A stretch of DNA of 64,000 bases. Origin: Paludibacteraceae bacterium. GTDB lineage: Bacteria; Bacteroidota; Bacteroidia; Bacteroidales; Paludibacteraceae. The notes under the pieces are model-generated. The model had not been told where the DNA came from, did no database searches, and saw only the letters and a program-made list of their open reading frames with translations. The DNA is taken from positions 1-64,000 of the forward strand of contig JAFYSF010000005.1 in the NCBI GenBank assembly GCA_017559505.1. Direction: 5' to 3'. The position numbers and the translations under genes are program-made. Shown here piece by piece: positions 8,362 to 16,791 of the stretch. Each line of letters opens with the position of its first letter. Position 1 is the first letter of the stretch.

Positions 8362-8396
8362 AAAAAAAAGAGGACTATCAATAGATAATCCTCTTT
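8362..8396 (-). terminator. intrinsic terminator of the exbB-exbD operon
   Basis: AAAGAGGA (8367-8374) pairs with TCCTCTTT (8389-8396), with extra pairing in the loop flanks. On the minus strand it is followed by eight T (complement of 8362-8369). Confidence 0.85.
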
Positions 8397-8417
8397 CTTG
8401 ATATATTTAAGCAATTC

Positions 8418-8888
8418 TTAATAACTCATACGTTTTGTAGCCGCATAGTTGATTTTAAGAGCTTGAGCGCGACGAAGAGCTTGTTTGATATCGGTAATGA
8501 TACCCATTTTAGTATCTTTGTCAGCTTTGATTGAAACTGTGAGCAAACCTTGGTCGCTCTCTTTCATTGCATTACGCTCATTTTCGATGAACATTTCGAT
8601 TTCATCTACTTCAGCAAATGCATCGTCGAGCTGAACGCGTGATTCTTTACCATACATCTTTTGGTATTCTTTCATCGGAGTACCAACATAGATGTAACGA
8701 ACAAGCGATTTCTTTTCGAGTTTTTGAAGTTCTGTAGCTTCAGGAACCTTAACATCCACTTTGAAAGATACCTCTTTCATTGTAGTTGTAGCCATAAAGA
8801 AGAACAAAAGCATAAACACGATGTCAGGCAAAGATGAAGTATTTACTCCAGGTACCTCTTTTTTACCACCTTTTCTAATTTGTGCCAT
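8418..8888 (-). CDS. exbD: ExbD/TolR family biopolymer transport protein (second copy)
   Basis: A 156-residue protein with a single N-terminal membrane helix (TSSLPDIVFMLLFFFMATTTM, residues ~17-37) that carries the essential Asp of the family (SLPDIVFML), followed by a periplasmic domain. ExbD subunits work with ExbB to use proton motive force to energise TonB-dependent outer-membrane transport. Its ATG overlaps the stop of the other exbD by one base (TAATG), implying translational coupling. The second exbD fits the usual Bacteroidota arrangement of two different ExbD subunits. Confidence 0.93.
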   Translation of the reverse strand: MAQIRKGGKKEVPGVNTSSLPDIVFMLLFFFMATTTMKEVSFKVDVKVPEATELQKLEKKSLVRYIYVGTPMKEYQKMYGKESRVQLDDAFAEVDEIEMFIENERNAMKESDQGLLTVSIKADKDTKMGIITDIKQALRRAQALKINYAATKRMSY

Positions 8889-9505
8889 TATTTTTTTCCT
8901 CCATAGTTTTTAGGTTCAGCTTCAGATATTTTTTGAGGGAAGAGAGTTTGAACAGCTTCTTGTTGTTCTGGAGTCAACTCATTGAATGAGAGACCACCGA
9001 ACTCTCTACGTGAATATGCGTCACGAACTTCGCTATAAGCAGCTACTAACTCGTTTTGTACTTCGATATATTTTTCATACGTAGTACCACGGTCGTTTTG
9101 CAATGAGATAACGTGGTTTTTAGTAGTAACCGTTTTAAGAGCACGCTCTACATTACCATTTTTATCCAAAACATCAGCAGTTACTTCGAAAAGTTCAGGC
9201 ATATGGATGTCATTTTCAGCATTGAGGATAAAAGTTTTAGCCTCTTCGCGAAGTTGACGAACATCCATAAGTTCACCTTGTACAAGCAATTGATTTTGAG
9301 AGTTAATCAATACGATAAAGATATTACGTTCGTTAACCTCCACGTCAGGTTTTTCCATATTTGGTGGAAGTGGTGGTGGAAGACGACGAGAAAGACCTTG
9401 ATCGGTTGACATTGTTGTAGAACAAAGCCAGAAAATCAAAAGCAAGAACGAGATGTCAGCCATTTGACTCGCATTAATTTCAGGTAATTTTCTTTTATTA
9501 GCCAT
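8888..9505 (-). CDS. exbD: ExbD/TolR family biopolymer transport protein (first copy)
   Basis: A 205-residue ExbD paralogue. The N-terminal membrane helix ASQMADISFLLLIFWLCSTTM (~13-33) contains the conserved Asp (MADISFLLL). The periplasmic part is longer than in the second copy, with an added C-terminal segment (YSRREFGGLSFNELTPEQQEAVQTLFPQKI). It lies 24 bp after the small membrane protein gene and is coupled to the next exbD. Likely part of a TonB- or Tol-like energy complex in the inner membrane. Confidence 0.93.
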   Translation of the reverse strand: MANKRKLPEINASQMADISFLLLIFWLCSTTMSTDQGLSRRLPPPLPPNMEKPDVEVNERNIFIVLINSQNQLLVQGELMDVRQLREEAKTFILNAENDIHMPELFEVTADVLDKNGNVERALKTVTTKNHVISLQNDRGTTYEKYIEVQNELVAAYSEVRDAYSRREFGGLSFNELTPEQQEAVQTLFPQKISEAEPKNYGGKK

Positions 9506-9529
9506 TTTTCTCGTTTTTATAACAAGGAA

Positions 9530-10009
9530 TTAACCTTTAATTTTAGAATACAAAGTAGAGCCTAATAGAGCAAGGATAGTAGCAGATGCAAAAATGATAG
9601 TTGCATACATACACATATCAGCATATTGAGCCCAGAAACCAACGTTATCTGTACCTTCGTAACCGATAATTTCGAGTTTTTCAGGAGAACCGATAGCCCA
9701 AGAAATTACGAATACGAGAGCAAATATAACTAACACAGCAAGTGTTCCAATACCTTTTTTAGGGTCTTTGCGGAAGTTTGTTACGAAAGTAAACACAGAA
9801 GCAACAAGAGTTGCAATAACTGCGATAGCAAAGAGAGCATAAGTCCAGTTAAGGAATAAGCTTGTGAAAACTGGAGTTGACAATAATTCTCCACCATTGC
9901 CTTCAACTTCAGTTTGTCCGCCAAAGATAAAGAAACCTGCAATCACCAATGAGATAGCAAATAGTGCCCACAAGGTGAATTTAGGTAATTTTTCAATAAA
10001 TTTATTCAT
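9530..10009 (-). CDS. inner-membrane protein of the exb cluster, unknown function
   Basis: A 159-residue protein with four predicted membrane helices: about 12-30 (LWALFAISLVIAGFFIFGG), 53-77, 88-107 and 133-153. No catalytic motif is seen. It is placed between exbB and the two exbD genes (9-bp and 24-bp gaps) and uses the same highly biased codons, so it is probably expressed with them and may be part of the complex. A gene of this type in this position is, as far as I recall, usual in Bacteroidales; the role is unknown. Confidence 0.75.
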   Translation of the reverse strand: MNKFIEKLPKFTLWALFAISLVIAGFFIFGGQTEVEGNGGELLSTPVFTSLFLNWTYALFAIAVIATLVASVFTFVTNFRKDPKKGIGTLAVLVIFALVFVISWAIGSPEKLEIIGYEGTDNVGFWAQYADMCMYATIIFASATILALLGSTLYSKIKG

Positions 10010-10018
10010 GGTTGGAAA

Positions 10019-10837
10019 TTATTTTTTTGAATATTTAACTACGATATCAAGCAAAGAGATAGAAGAGTCTTCCATGTCAGTAACGATAGAGTCGATACGA
10101 GCGAGAAGATAGTTATAGAATACTTGAAGAATCATAGCAACAACAAGACCGAGGAGAGTTGTCAACAACGCAACTTTGATACCACCTGCTACAACTGAAG
10201 CAGACATATCACCTACTTGTTGGATTTTGTCGAACGCTTGAATCATACCTACGATAGTACCCAAGAAACCTAACATTGAAGAAAGACCAATGAAAAGAGA
10301 AATCCAAGAAAGGTTACGTTCGAGAAGACCAAGTTGAACTGAACCGTAAGAAGCAACTGATTTTTCAACTACTTCAACGCCTTCGTCGTAACGAGAAAGA
10401 CCTTGGTAGAAGATAGATGCAATAGGACCACGAGTGTTACGGCAGATTTCGAGAGCTGCTTCTACACCACCTTTAGCCCAAGCTTCGTCGATACGTTTGA
10501 GAAGTTTGTTAGTGTTTACGTTAGCAAGGTTCAAATAGATAATACGTTCAATAGAAAGAGCAAGACCGAAAATCAAACAGAAAACTACGAGAGACATGAA
10601 ACCTGCACCACCCTCGATAAATTTGATTTTGAGAACTTGATACATTGATTGTTCGTTTGCTACAGGAGCAGCTTCTTCTACTACAGCAGCTTCTTCAACT
10701 GCAGGAGCAGCTTCTTCTACTACAGCTTCAGTTGTTGTTTCTTCAGCTACTACAGGAGCAGCATCTTGAGCCATAACGTTTGCAGCACCAAAACCAAGGA
10801 ATGCTACAACAGTCATCATTGCAAAGAATTTTTTCAT
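10019..10837 (-). CDS. exbB: MotA/TolQ/ExbB proton channel family protein
   Basis: A 272-residue ExbB homologue. It begins with a signal-like segment (MKKFFAMMTVVAFLGFGAAN), followed by an Ala/Glu/Val-rich low-complexity stretch at about 24-62 with repeated EEAAPV units. Three membrane helices follow; the last two (LSSMLGFLGTIVGMIQAF and GGIKVALLTTLLGLVVAMI) are the conserved ExbB/TolQ core that forms the proton channel with ExbD. First gene of exbB-membrane protein-exbD-exbD. No clear consensus promoter was read in the 270-bp upstream gap, which has no other gene. Confidence 0.94.
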   Translation of the reverse strand: MKKFFAMMTVVAFLGFGAANVMAQDAAPVVAEETTTEAVVEEAAPAVEEAAVVEEAAPVANEQSMYQVLKIKFIEGGAGFMSLVVFCLIFGLALSIERIIYLNLANVNTNKLLKRIDEAWAKGGVEAALEICRNTRGPIASIFYQGLSRYDEGVEVVEKSVASYGSVQLGLLERNLSWISLFIGLSSMLGFLGTIVGMIQAFDKIQQVGDMSASVVAGGIKVALLTTLLGLVVAMILQVFYNYLLARIDSIVTDMEDSSISLLDIVVKYSKK

Positions 10838-11107
10838 TGTTGTTTTTTGTTTTTAAGTTAATATTTAGTTAATTATTTTTATGTCTGGATGTACGATTTT
10901 TTCACATAGAAACGTGCACAATAAGCCTATATTATGCAATGCTCCAAAATCGGTTGCAAATTAGCAAAAATTCATGAATTAAGCACTAATTTTTAGAGTT
11001 TTTTTTTGCTTTTTTTTAATCGACTACTAAAGATATTGATTTTCAACGCAAAGCGAAGTTGCATTCTTGCTAATTCACTGTCTTTTCATTGCTTTTGAGC
11101 TGTTTTT

Positions 11108-11875
11108 TCAATCAAAATTAAATAGTTGACATGCGTTTTTTGTTGTTATTTCGTCAATTTTTTGTGAATTTTCATGAAAAATTGATGCTAAATGGTCCCT
11201 AATATAGACCAAATTGTATGGCTCGTTGCGCTTGCCTCGATTTGGAACTGGAGAGAGGTATGGGGCATCGGTTTCGAGCAAAATATGATTTAGTCCGATT
11301 GGCGTAATTATCTCGCCGAGATTTGAGTTTTTGTAAGTTATTACACCACCTATTCCGAGCATAAAGCCTAAATCGACGGCTTTGCGAGCCTCTTCTACCC
11401 CACCGCCAAAACAATGGAATACGCCTCGAATTGTTTTTCCTTTGAATTTGCTTAGGACTTTGAAGGTCTCGGCATGGGCTTTTCGTATGTGCAATATGAC
11501 GGGCAAATCGAGCGATATTGCCCAATCTAATTGCTGTTCGAGGGCCTTTTCTTGCTCAGCTATAAATGTTTTGTCCCAATACAAATCGAGACCTATTTCG
11601 CCAATAGAGAGGCAGTTGGGATTGCAGCGAAGCGCGTCTTCGACATTGCGAAGTTCGGTCTGCCAATCTTCTTTGACACTGGTAGGATGCAATCCTATTG
11701 CTATAGAGGTGAAATCGGGGTGCTGCTTATGGCATTGTAGCATTGGTTGTAGGGTTGAGGTATCGACGTTTGCCAATAGCACTTTTTCGACTCCTGCTTC
11801 TATTGCACGACGGATGACTTCAACTCGGTCGGAATCGAAATCGGGGTCATAAATATGTGAATGGGTATCAATCAT
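11108..11875 (-). CDS. tatD: TatD family metal-dependent hydrolase (DNase)
   Basis: A 255-residue TIM-barrel hydrolase. Metal-binding features are in order: MIDTHSH at the N terminus, the glutamate in SIGEIGLDLYWD (~95-106), VILHIRKA (~135), FHCFGGG (~158), and LLETDAPYLSP (~206-216). Family members are 3'-5' DNases or related cytoplasmic hydrolases. It is the last gene of a probable minus-strand run with the nucleotidyltransferase upstream. A 15-bp hairpin made from heptamer repeats lies between the two genes. Length and motifs are normal. Confidence 0.94.
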   Translation of the reverse strand: MIDTHSHIYDPDFDSDRVEVIRRAIEAGVEKVLLANVDTSTLQPMLQCHKQHPDFTSIAIGLHPTSVKEDWQTELRNVEDALRCNPNCLSIGEIGLDLYWDKTFIAEQEKALEQQLDWAISLDLPVILHIRKAHAETFKVLSKFKGKTIRGVFHCFGGGVEEARKAVDLGFMLGIGGVITYKNSNLGEIITPIGLNHILLETDAPYLSPVPNRGKRNEPYNLVYIRDHLASIFHENSQKIDEITTKNACQLFNFD

Positions 11876-11877
11876 AC

Positions 11878-11935
11878 GAGTTGAGAGTTGAAAGTTGAGA
11901 GTTGAAATTTAATAACTCTCAAATTTCAACTCTCA
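11878..11935. repeat. heptamer array (GAGTTGA-type) folding into a 15-bp hairpin
   Basis: Units GAGTTGA, GAGTTGA, AAGTTGA, GAGTTGA at 11878-11905. The stretch TGAGAGTTGAAATTT (11896-11910) is the exact reverse complement of 11921-11935, with a 10-nt loop. It separates tatD from the murU-like gene. Confidence 0.75.
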
Positions 11936-11950
11936 AATTTCAAATTAAAT

Positions 11951-12700
11951 TTAATCTTTTAGCTCATCGAGGAGTTTTTCGGCATCATCGAGTGAGTTGA
12001 GTTTGCCTACGTCAATCATTCGCAAGTTGTCTTGCACGACACCATATATCTCTTGTTGCGCTAACACGTCGAGATAGAAATCGATGATTGAGAATTTGTC
12101 GGGCCAATTGGTCATTAGCGCACAAATGCGTGGCTCGATGACATGGATGCCTGAAAAGGCATATTTACGACATTGGCTGACATCCAAGTCGTTATATGGT
12201 GTTTTGACTTCGCCAGTTGCTACATTGGTCCAGCCTACGAGTCGCATATCATCGTTGAACAATAGATAACGCTGTGTTGCACGGTCGCTCACCAACAACG
12301 TTGCCAAGGCATTTTCTTTGTGCATTGACAAAAGATTTTGCAAATCCACATTACTTATAATATCTACGTTGTGAACGACAAATGGGTTGCCATTGAAGAG
12401 AGGCTCGGCGTGTTTGATTGCTCCACCAGTCTCGCGCAACAAGTCGCGCTCGTCAGATATTGCCAAAGAGCCAAAGTCGCTACGCTCAGAGAGGTATTCT
12501 TCGACTTGTTCGGCAAAATGGTGAACATTCACAATGAAATCGTTGATGCCTTGACTCTGCAATGATTCGATTACATGCTCAATCAATGGGCGATCGGCAA
12601 TTGGCACTAATGCTTTTGGCATTGAGTCGGTTATCGGTCTGAGACGAGTGCCTAGACCTGCTGCAAATATAAATGCTTGTATTTCTCCTTCGGGGGACAT
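11951..12700 (-). CDS. MurU-like nucleotidyltransferase (NDP-sugar pyrophosphorylase)
   Basis: A 249-residue GT-A-fold nucleotidyltransferase. The N-terminal signature AFIFAAGLGTRLRPITDSMPKALVPI (~9-34, with the catalytic Arg and Lys) and VHNVDIISNVDL (~108-119, metal-binding Asp) are present. Size and sequence fit MurU-type enzymes, which make UDP-MurNAc from MurNAc-1-phosphate in peptidoglycan recycling; other short NDP-sugar transferases are possible. The gene directly upstream encodes an AmgK-like kinase, and the AmgK-MurU pair is the known recycling module. The gap of 40 bp is occupied by a heptamer array. Confidence 0.82.
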   Translation of the reverse strand: MSPEGEIQAFIFAAGLGTRLRPITDSMPKALVPIADRPLIEHVIESLQSQGINDFIVNVHHFAEQVEEYLSERSDFGSLAISDERDLLRETGGAIKHAEPLFNGNPFVVHNVDIISNVDLQNLLSMHKENALATLLVSDRATQRYLLFNDDMRLVGWTNVATGEVKTPYNDLDVSQCRKYAFSGIHVIEPRICALMTNWPDKFSIIDFYLDVLAQQEIYGVVQDNLRMIDVGKLNSLDDAEKLLDELKD

Positions 12701-12707
12701 ATGTTTT

Positions 12708-12735
12708 AGTGAATAGTGAATAGTGAGTAGTAAAC
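12708..12735. repeat. heptamer array (AGTGAAT)2 plus variants
   Basis: AGTGAAT, AGTGAAT, AGTGAGT, AGTAAAC in register between the AmgK/RapZ-like gene and the murU-like gene. Confidence 0.75.
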
Positions 12736-12740
12736 GTTGA

Positions 12741-14159
12741 TTAGAGTTCTTTTTCGATGTCTTGTTCGCGGTGGATTATTTTGATTTTTATATCAAATTT
12801 CTTATTCAAATGCTCGGCAAGGCGTTCGGCACAATAGACTGAGCGATGTTGACCACCTGTACAACCGAAACTTACCATGAGATTTGTGAATTTACGCTCG
12901 ATAAAACGTTGTACGTGAGCATCAACGAGTTCGTAGGCATTGTCGAGAAATTTGAATACCTCGCCATCGTCCTCGAGGAATTTGATGACCTCTTTGTCAA
13001 GACCTGTAAAATGCTTATAATGCTCGTATTTGCCAGGATTGTTGATGGCACGACAGTCGAACACATAACCACCACCGTTGCCTGTCATATCGTTTGGAAT
13101 ACCTTTTTTATAGGCAAAACTATAGATTTTGACTTGAAGTTTGCGCTCTGGAGTCATTTCGTAGAACTGACGCATTTGAGTTAACTCGGTGAGTATCTGA
13201 GAGAGATATGGATACTCTTTGAACGGCTCACGGAGAAGGCGACGAAGATTATCTATAGCAAATGGCACAGATTGGAGGAAGTGAGGTTTCTTCTCGAAAT
13301 AGCCCCTAAAACCATAAGCTCCAAGCACTTGAAGTGTACGGAATAATACAAAGTGGCGCAATTGTTGACGGAAATATGTCTCATCGACAGGCATATATTG
13401 ACGAAGGGCATCGAGATATGTTTTGAGCAACTCCTCACGCAACTCCTCTGAATAATTAGCCTTTGCTTGCCAAACAAATGATGCTACGTCGTAATAGATA
13501 GGACCTTTGCGACCACCTTGGAAATCAATGAAATATGGCTCGTTGTCGTAGAACATCACATTGCGAGATTGGAAATCGCGATAGAGAAACGTTGCCGAAG
13601 TGCTGCGCATAAGAATGTCGCTCATACGACGGAAATCATCTTCGAGCTTAATTTCAGAGAACTCTATACCCGTTGCTTTGAGGAAACAGTATTTGAAATA
13701 GTTCAAATCGAACGATATCATACGCTCGTCGAACTCAGGCTGAGGATAGCAAACATTGAAATCAAGACCTTCTGCTCCAAGGAATTGAAGAGCTGGGAGC
13801 TTCGCCATAGTCTTGCGCAACATTTCACGTTCGTCATCATTAAATGAGCCACAAGTACGACCTTTCTCGGTAAGTTTGAAAAGGATATTGTCGCCGAGGT
13901 CTTGTTGTATGTAGAATGTTTTATCTTCTGACATTCCATACACCTCTGGCACAGGAAGTCCTTGACGGAGAAAATGTTCGGCTATTTTGACAAAAGCGAT
14001 ATTCTCTTCGACAGAGGTACCCTTAACACCAATTATAGTTGAACCATCATCGGCAGTCAAACGGAAATAGCGACGATTGGAGCCTGATGAAGGCAATTCC
14101 TCTATGCTCTTAGGAGCAGAATGCTTGTATTGAATGAATAATTCTTCTAATTGTTTCAT
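12741..14159 (-). CDS. AmgK-like sugar kinase fused to a RapZ C-terminal domain
   Basis: A 472-residue cytoplasmic fusion. Residues ~1-330 are an aminoglycoside phosphotransferase/AmgK-type kinase: SGSNRRYFRL (25-34) for the nucleotide loop, YRDFQSRN (193-200) for the catalytic loop, and YFIDFQGG (209-216) for metal binding. Residues ~341-463 match the RapZ C-terminal domain: KIYSFAYKKGIP, VFDCRAINNPGK (367-378), TGLD, and MVSFGCTGGQHRS (428-440). In E. coli this domain of RapZ binds glucosamine-6-phosphate; the RapZ N-terminal P-loop ATPase is absent here. Next to a MurU-like gene, the fusion suggests an amino-sugar kinase of cell-wall recycling with a built-in sugar sensor. The substrate is not proven. 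Confidence 0.88.
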   Translation of the reverse strand: MKQLEELFIQYKHSAPKSIEELPSSGSNRRYFRLTADDGSTIIGVKGTSVEENIAFVKIAEHFLRQGLPVPEVYGMSEDKTFYIQQDLGDNILFKLTEKGRTCGSFNDDEREMLRKTMAKLPALQFLGAEGLDFNVCYPQPEFDERMISFDLNYFKYCFLKATGIEFSEIKLEDDFRRMSDILMRSTSATFLYRDFQSRNVMFYDNEPYFIDFQGGRKGPIYYDVASFVWQAKANYSEELREELLKTYLDALRQYMPVDETYFRQQLRHFVLFRTLQVLGAYGFRGYFEKKPHFLQSVPFAIDNLRRLLREPFKEYPYLSQILTELTQMRQFYEMTPERKLQVKIYSFAYKKGIPNDMTGNGGGYVFDCRAINNPGKYEHYKHFTGLDKEVIKFLEDDGEVFKFLDNAYELVDAHVQRFIERKFTNLMVSFGCTGGQHRSVYCAERLAEHLNKKFDIKIKIIHREQDIEKEL

Positions 14160-14254
14160 TATATTTTGATTTTTTGAAAAGACATTTATTGTATTTTTCG
14201 TGGCAGTCTTCTTCGGTGAAGGTTGCTCGAAGGTTGCTATTGGTTAAGGAGGGG

Positions 14255-15895
14255 TTATTGTATTTCTTGTACGTTTTGACCTAATATGTCAACCGCAATT
14301 TTTAGCCATTTATCAGTACGAAGACCATACTCGATTGTGCCTTTTTGATAATAATAGCGTTTTATGATTTCGAGTTCTAACATCTCTTGTATATCCTCAC
14401 GGAAACGGACTAAATCGTTCTCGACATTAGGCTTTAATTGTTCGGACAACTGATTGAATAACTCTTTGGTCAACTCATCGTAGCCCTCCATTTTCACCAT
14501 ATCTTGCAACTCTTGTAAATAGCGGTTACTTTCGAGCTGATAAGTAAACCCTGACTCTTTGACAAAAGTGCAAAAATCGGCATATTCTTCATCGGTCAAT
14601 CTGAACTTATCGGCAGAAGCTATCGTAGAATGTTGAGGCACAAAACGATTCGCATATTTGAAATAGATATGTTTCAAATATAAATAGTGAGATATATTGT
14701 ATGTAACCTCCTCTGTAATAACAGAATCAGGCATTACGCCACCACCATCTCGCACGATACGACCTTTGAGTGTTCGAAACTCTTTTGTAAGACTATCGGG
14801 AATTACACGAGTAGTTCCATTTTGACGATTGGCATAATCGATAGCTTGCACGCAACGACCAGAAGGAAGATAATATTTTGCTGTTGTTACTTTCAAATAA
14901 CTATCGTATGGCAATTCACGCACATTTTGAACTAAACCTTTACCAAAAGTACGCTCACCAAGAACAAACCCTCTATCTAAATCTTGCATTGCCCCTGAGA
15001 GAATTTCTGCCGAAGAGGCAGTGTTAGCATCAACCAAAAATAGTAGCTCCATATTAGGATAAAGTGGTTCACGCTTAGTTTTATAACTCACGCCATTAGA
15101 TTGATGACGTCCTTTCATAGAAACAATCTCAGTTCCTTTAGGCACAAACAAAGAGGCTATATCGACCGCCTGACTAACCAATCCGCCACCATTTCCGCGC
15201 AAATCTATGATAAGTTTAGTAATGCTGTGTTTTTCAACTAATTCAGCCAAAGCTTTTTCTAAATCACTTGCCGTTCTATCGATAAAATCAAGTATAACGA
15301 TATAACCAACACCATCGGCAACCTCAGCATGATAAGGCACTGTTGGCATTTGAATTATATCACGCAAAAATGCCTTTTTAATTAGTTTATTCTCACTAGC
15401 ACGACGCACTTTAATAACTATTTCAGTGTGAGGTTTGCCACGAAGCATATCACTCACCTCAGAAATTGATTTTCCCTCACATTTTTCGCCATCAATTTCA
15501 ACAATTTCATCACCAGCTTGTAATCCATTGACTTGGGCTGGCATACCATAATATGGTTCAGAAAGATAAGGTTTATTATCTACAAGCGTAATTATCGAAC
15601 CTATGCCTCCATATTGTCCAGAACGAAGACGTTTTAGAGTCTCTTCATCTGATGCAGGGATGTAAGATGTATAAGGATCAAGACCATAAAGCATTCTATC
15701 GAGCGATAATTTGAGCAATTTATCATGCTTCAAGGTGTCAACATAATTTATCTCTAACTCACGTAACACACTGTTGTATATCTCAATATGCTTCATTGCA
15801 TCAAAAGCTTGATCTGCCTCTGATGTTTTATCTTTTTTTGCTTGTAATGGAAATAAAATTAAAGCAAAAAATAATATATTTAAAATTCTTTTCAT
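14255..15895 (-). CDS. S41 family C-terminal processing peptidase (CtpA-like)
   Basis: A 546-residue exported serine protease. The ATG at 15893-15895 gives a good signal peptide (MKRILNILFFALILFPLQA) and sits two bases after the stop of the upstream gene. A PDZ domain (GIGSIITLVDNKPYLSEPYYGMPA...GLQAGDEIVEIDG) lies at about 98-175. The protease core follows, with LIIDLRGNGGG at ~228-238, the catalytic Ser in TASSAEILSG (~Ser295) and Lys in ERTFGKGLVQN (~Lys319). The C-terminal ~150 residues are helical. Periplasmic. Translationally coupled to the TerB/DnaJ-like gene. Confidence 0.93.
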   Translation of the reverse strand: MKRILNILFFALILFPLQAKKDKTSEADQAFDAMKHIEIYNSVLRELEINYVDTLKHDKLLKLSLDRMLYGLDPYTSYIPASDEETLKRLRSGQYGGIGSIITLVDNKPYLSEPYYGMPAQVNGLQAGDEIVEIDGEKCEGKSISEVSDMLRGKPHTEIVIKVRRASENKLIKKAFLRDIIQMPTVPYHAEVADGVGYIVILDFIDRTASDLEKALAELVEKHSITKLIIDLRGNGGGLVSQAVDIASLFVPKGTEIVSMKGRHQSNGVSYKTKREPLYPNMELLFLVDANTASSAEILSGAMQDLDRGFVLGERTFGKGLVQNVRELPYDSYLKVTTAKYYLPSGRCVQAIDYANRQNGTTRVIPDSLTKEFRTLKGRIVRDGGGVMPDSVITEEVTYNISHYLYLKHIYFKYANRFVPQHSTIASADKFRLTDEEYADFCTFVKESGFTYQLESNRYLQELQDMVKMEGYDELTKELFNQLSEQLKPNVENDLVRFREDIQEMLELEIIKRYYYQKGTIEYGLRTDKWLKIAVDILGQNVQEIQ

Positions 15896-15897
15896 TA

Positions 15898-16644
15898 TCA
15901 AAATCCTCTTTGTTGTTTCAAATAATCGTATGCTTCTTTCACTTTACGGAATTTTTCAGTTGCACTTTGCTTCACCTCTTCTCCGAGACTATTCACTTTG
16001 TCGGGATGATATTTCATTGCCATACGACGATATGCTTTTTTAATATCTTCATTACTACAATCAGAAGAAAGTTCAAGCACTTGATATGCCCAATCGGGGT
16101 TAGATTGCGTAACAAACATTGCCGCAATAGATGCTAAATCGGCATCCGATACGCGCATATAACGTGCAATTATCTTTATAACAGCAACTTCTGAATCAAC
16201 CACACTACCATCACCAGCCGCCACACTAAACAACATATTAATCAACTGAAGACGAACGCTATAATTGAGATTCTGACCACATTGTGTTGCAACTTCAGCT
16301 ACATTAATATTTTGTTTCAACAATTGATTTAGAATTTGCCAAGCCTCTCGAGCACCTTCTTCGCCATAGTTTTGGATTAAAAATCGCTTTACAACCGACA
16401 ATTCTTCCTTCAGAACACGACCATCCGCTTTAACTACTGCCGCCATAAGGACTAATAACACAACCTGAAAATCATTGGTCCCTCGATTTGAATTATAAGA
16501 GCGACTTCTACCTTCAACTCTCTGATTTTCAAAAGACTTATCTCCATCAAACAATGAAGCAAAAACCACGCCTATAATTGCCCCAATCGGTCCTCCAAGC
16601 GTCCAACCAAGCCCTCCTGCTATAATTTTTTTTAATAATCCCAT
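15898..16644 (-). CDS. TerB-like/DnaJ-domain protein (DjlA-like)
   Basis: A 248-residue protein. Residues 1-32 are a glycine-rich hydrophobic segment (IIAGGLGWTLGGPIGAIIGVVFASLF), probably a membrane anchor. Residues ~58-165 form a TerB-like helical domain (VVLLVLMAAVVKADGRVLKEELSVVKRFL...). Residues ~180-246 are a J domain with the hallmark HPD in MKYHPDKVN, so it should stimulate a DnaK-type Hsp70. This order is the one seen in DjlA. Its stop overlaps the leader of the S41 protease gene, suggesting a shared envelope-quality role. The upstream gap holds a heptamer array. Confidence 0.88.
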   Translation of the reverse strand: MGLLKKIIAGGLGWTLGGPIGAIIGVVFASLFDGDKSFENQRVEGRSRSYNSNRGTNDFQVVLLVLMAAVVKADGRVLKEELSVVKRFLIQNYGEEGAREAWQILNQLLKQNINVAEVATQCGQNLNYSVRLQLINMLFSVAAGDGSVVDSEVAVIKIIARYMRVSDADLASIAAMFVTQSNPDWAYQVLELSSDCSNEDIKKAYRRMAMKYHPDKVNSLGEEVKQSATEKFRKVKEAYDYLKQQRGF

Positions 16645-16689
16645 TGCAAAATATACCTATTCAAATTAAAATGCTAAGTTAATGATTTT

Positions 16690-16724
16690 AATTCATAATA
16701 CATAATTTATAATTCATAATTTTT
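16690..16724. repeat. heptamer array (AATTCAT-type), five units
   Basis: AATTCAT, AATACAT, AATTTAT, AATTCAT, AATTTTT in register upstream of the TerB/DnaJ-like gene. Confidence 0.75.
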
Positions 16725-16754
16725 GTTAATTTGCATAATGGGACCTATATAAAA

Positions 16755-16779
16755 AAGAGGCGTAATGTGTTACGCCTCT
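16755..16779 (-). terminator. terminator after the secreted paralogue cluster
   Basis: AGAGGCGTAA (16755-16764), TGTG loop, TTACGCCTCT (16769-16778): a 10-bp perfect stem, followed on the minus strand by TTTTTTATATAGG. Confidence 0.8.
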
Positions 16780-16791
16780 AAATATTGAATA

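Noticed and set aside
10838..11107. Consensus promoter for exbB
   Set aside because: Only an imperfect TAATTTG without a properly spaced TTG was found, so no promoter was annotated.
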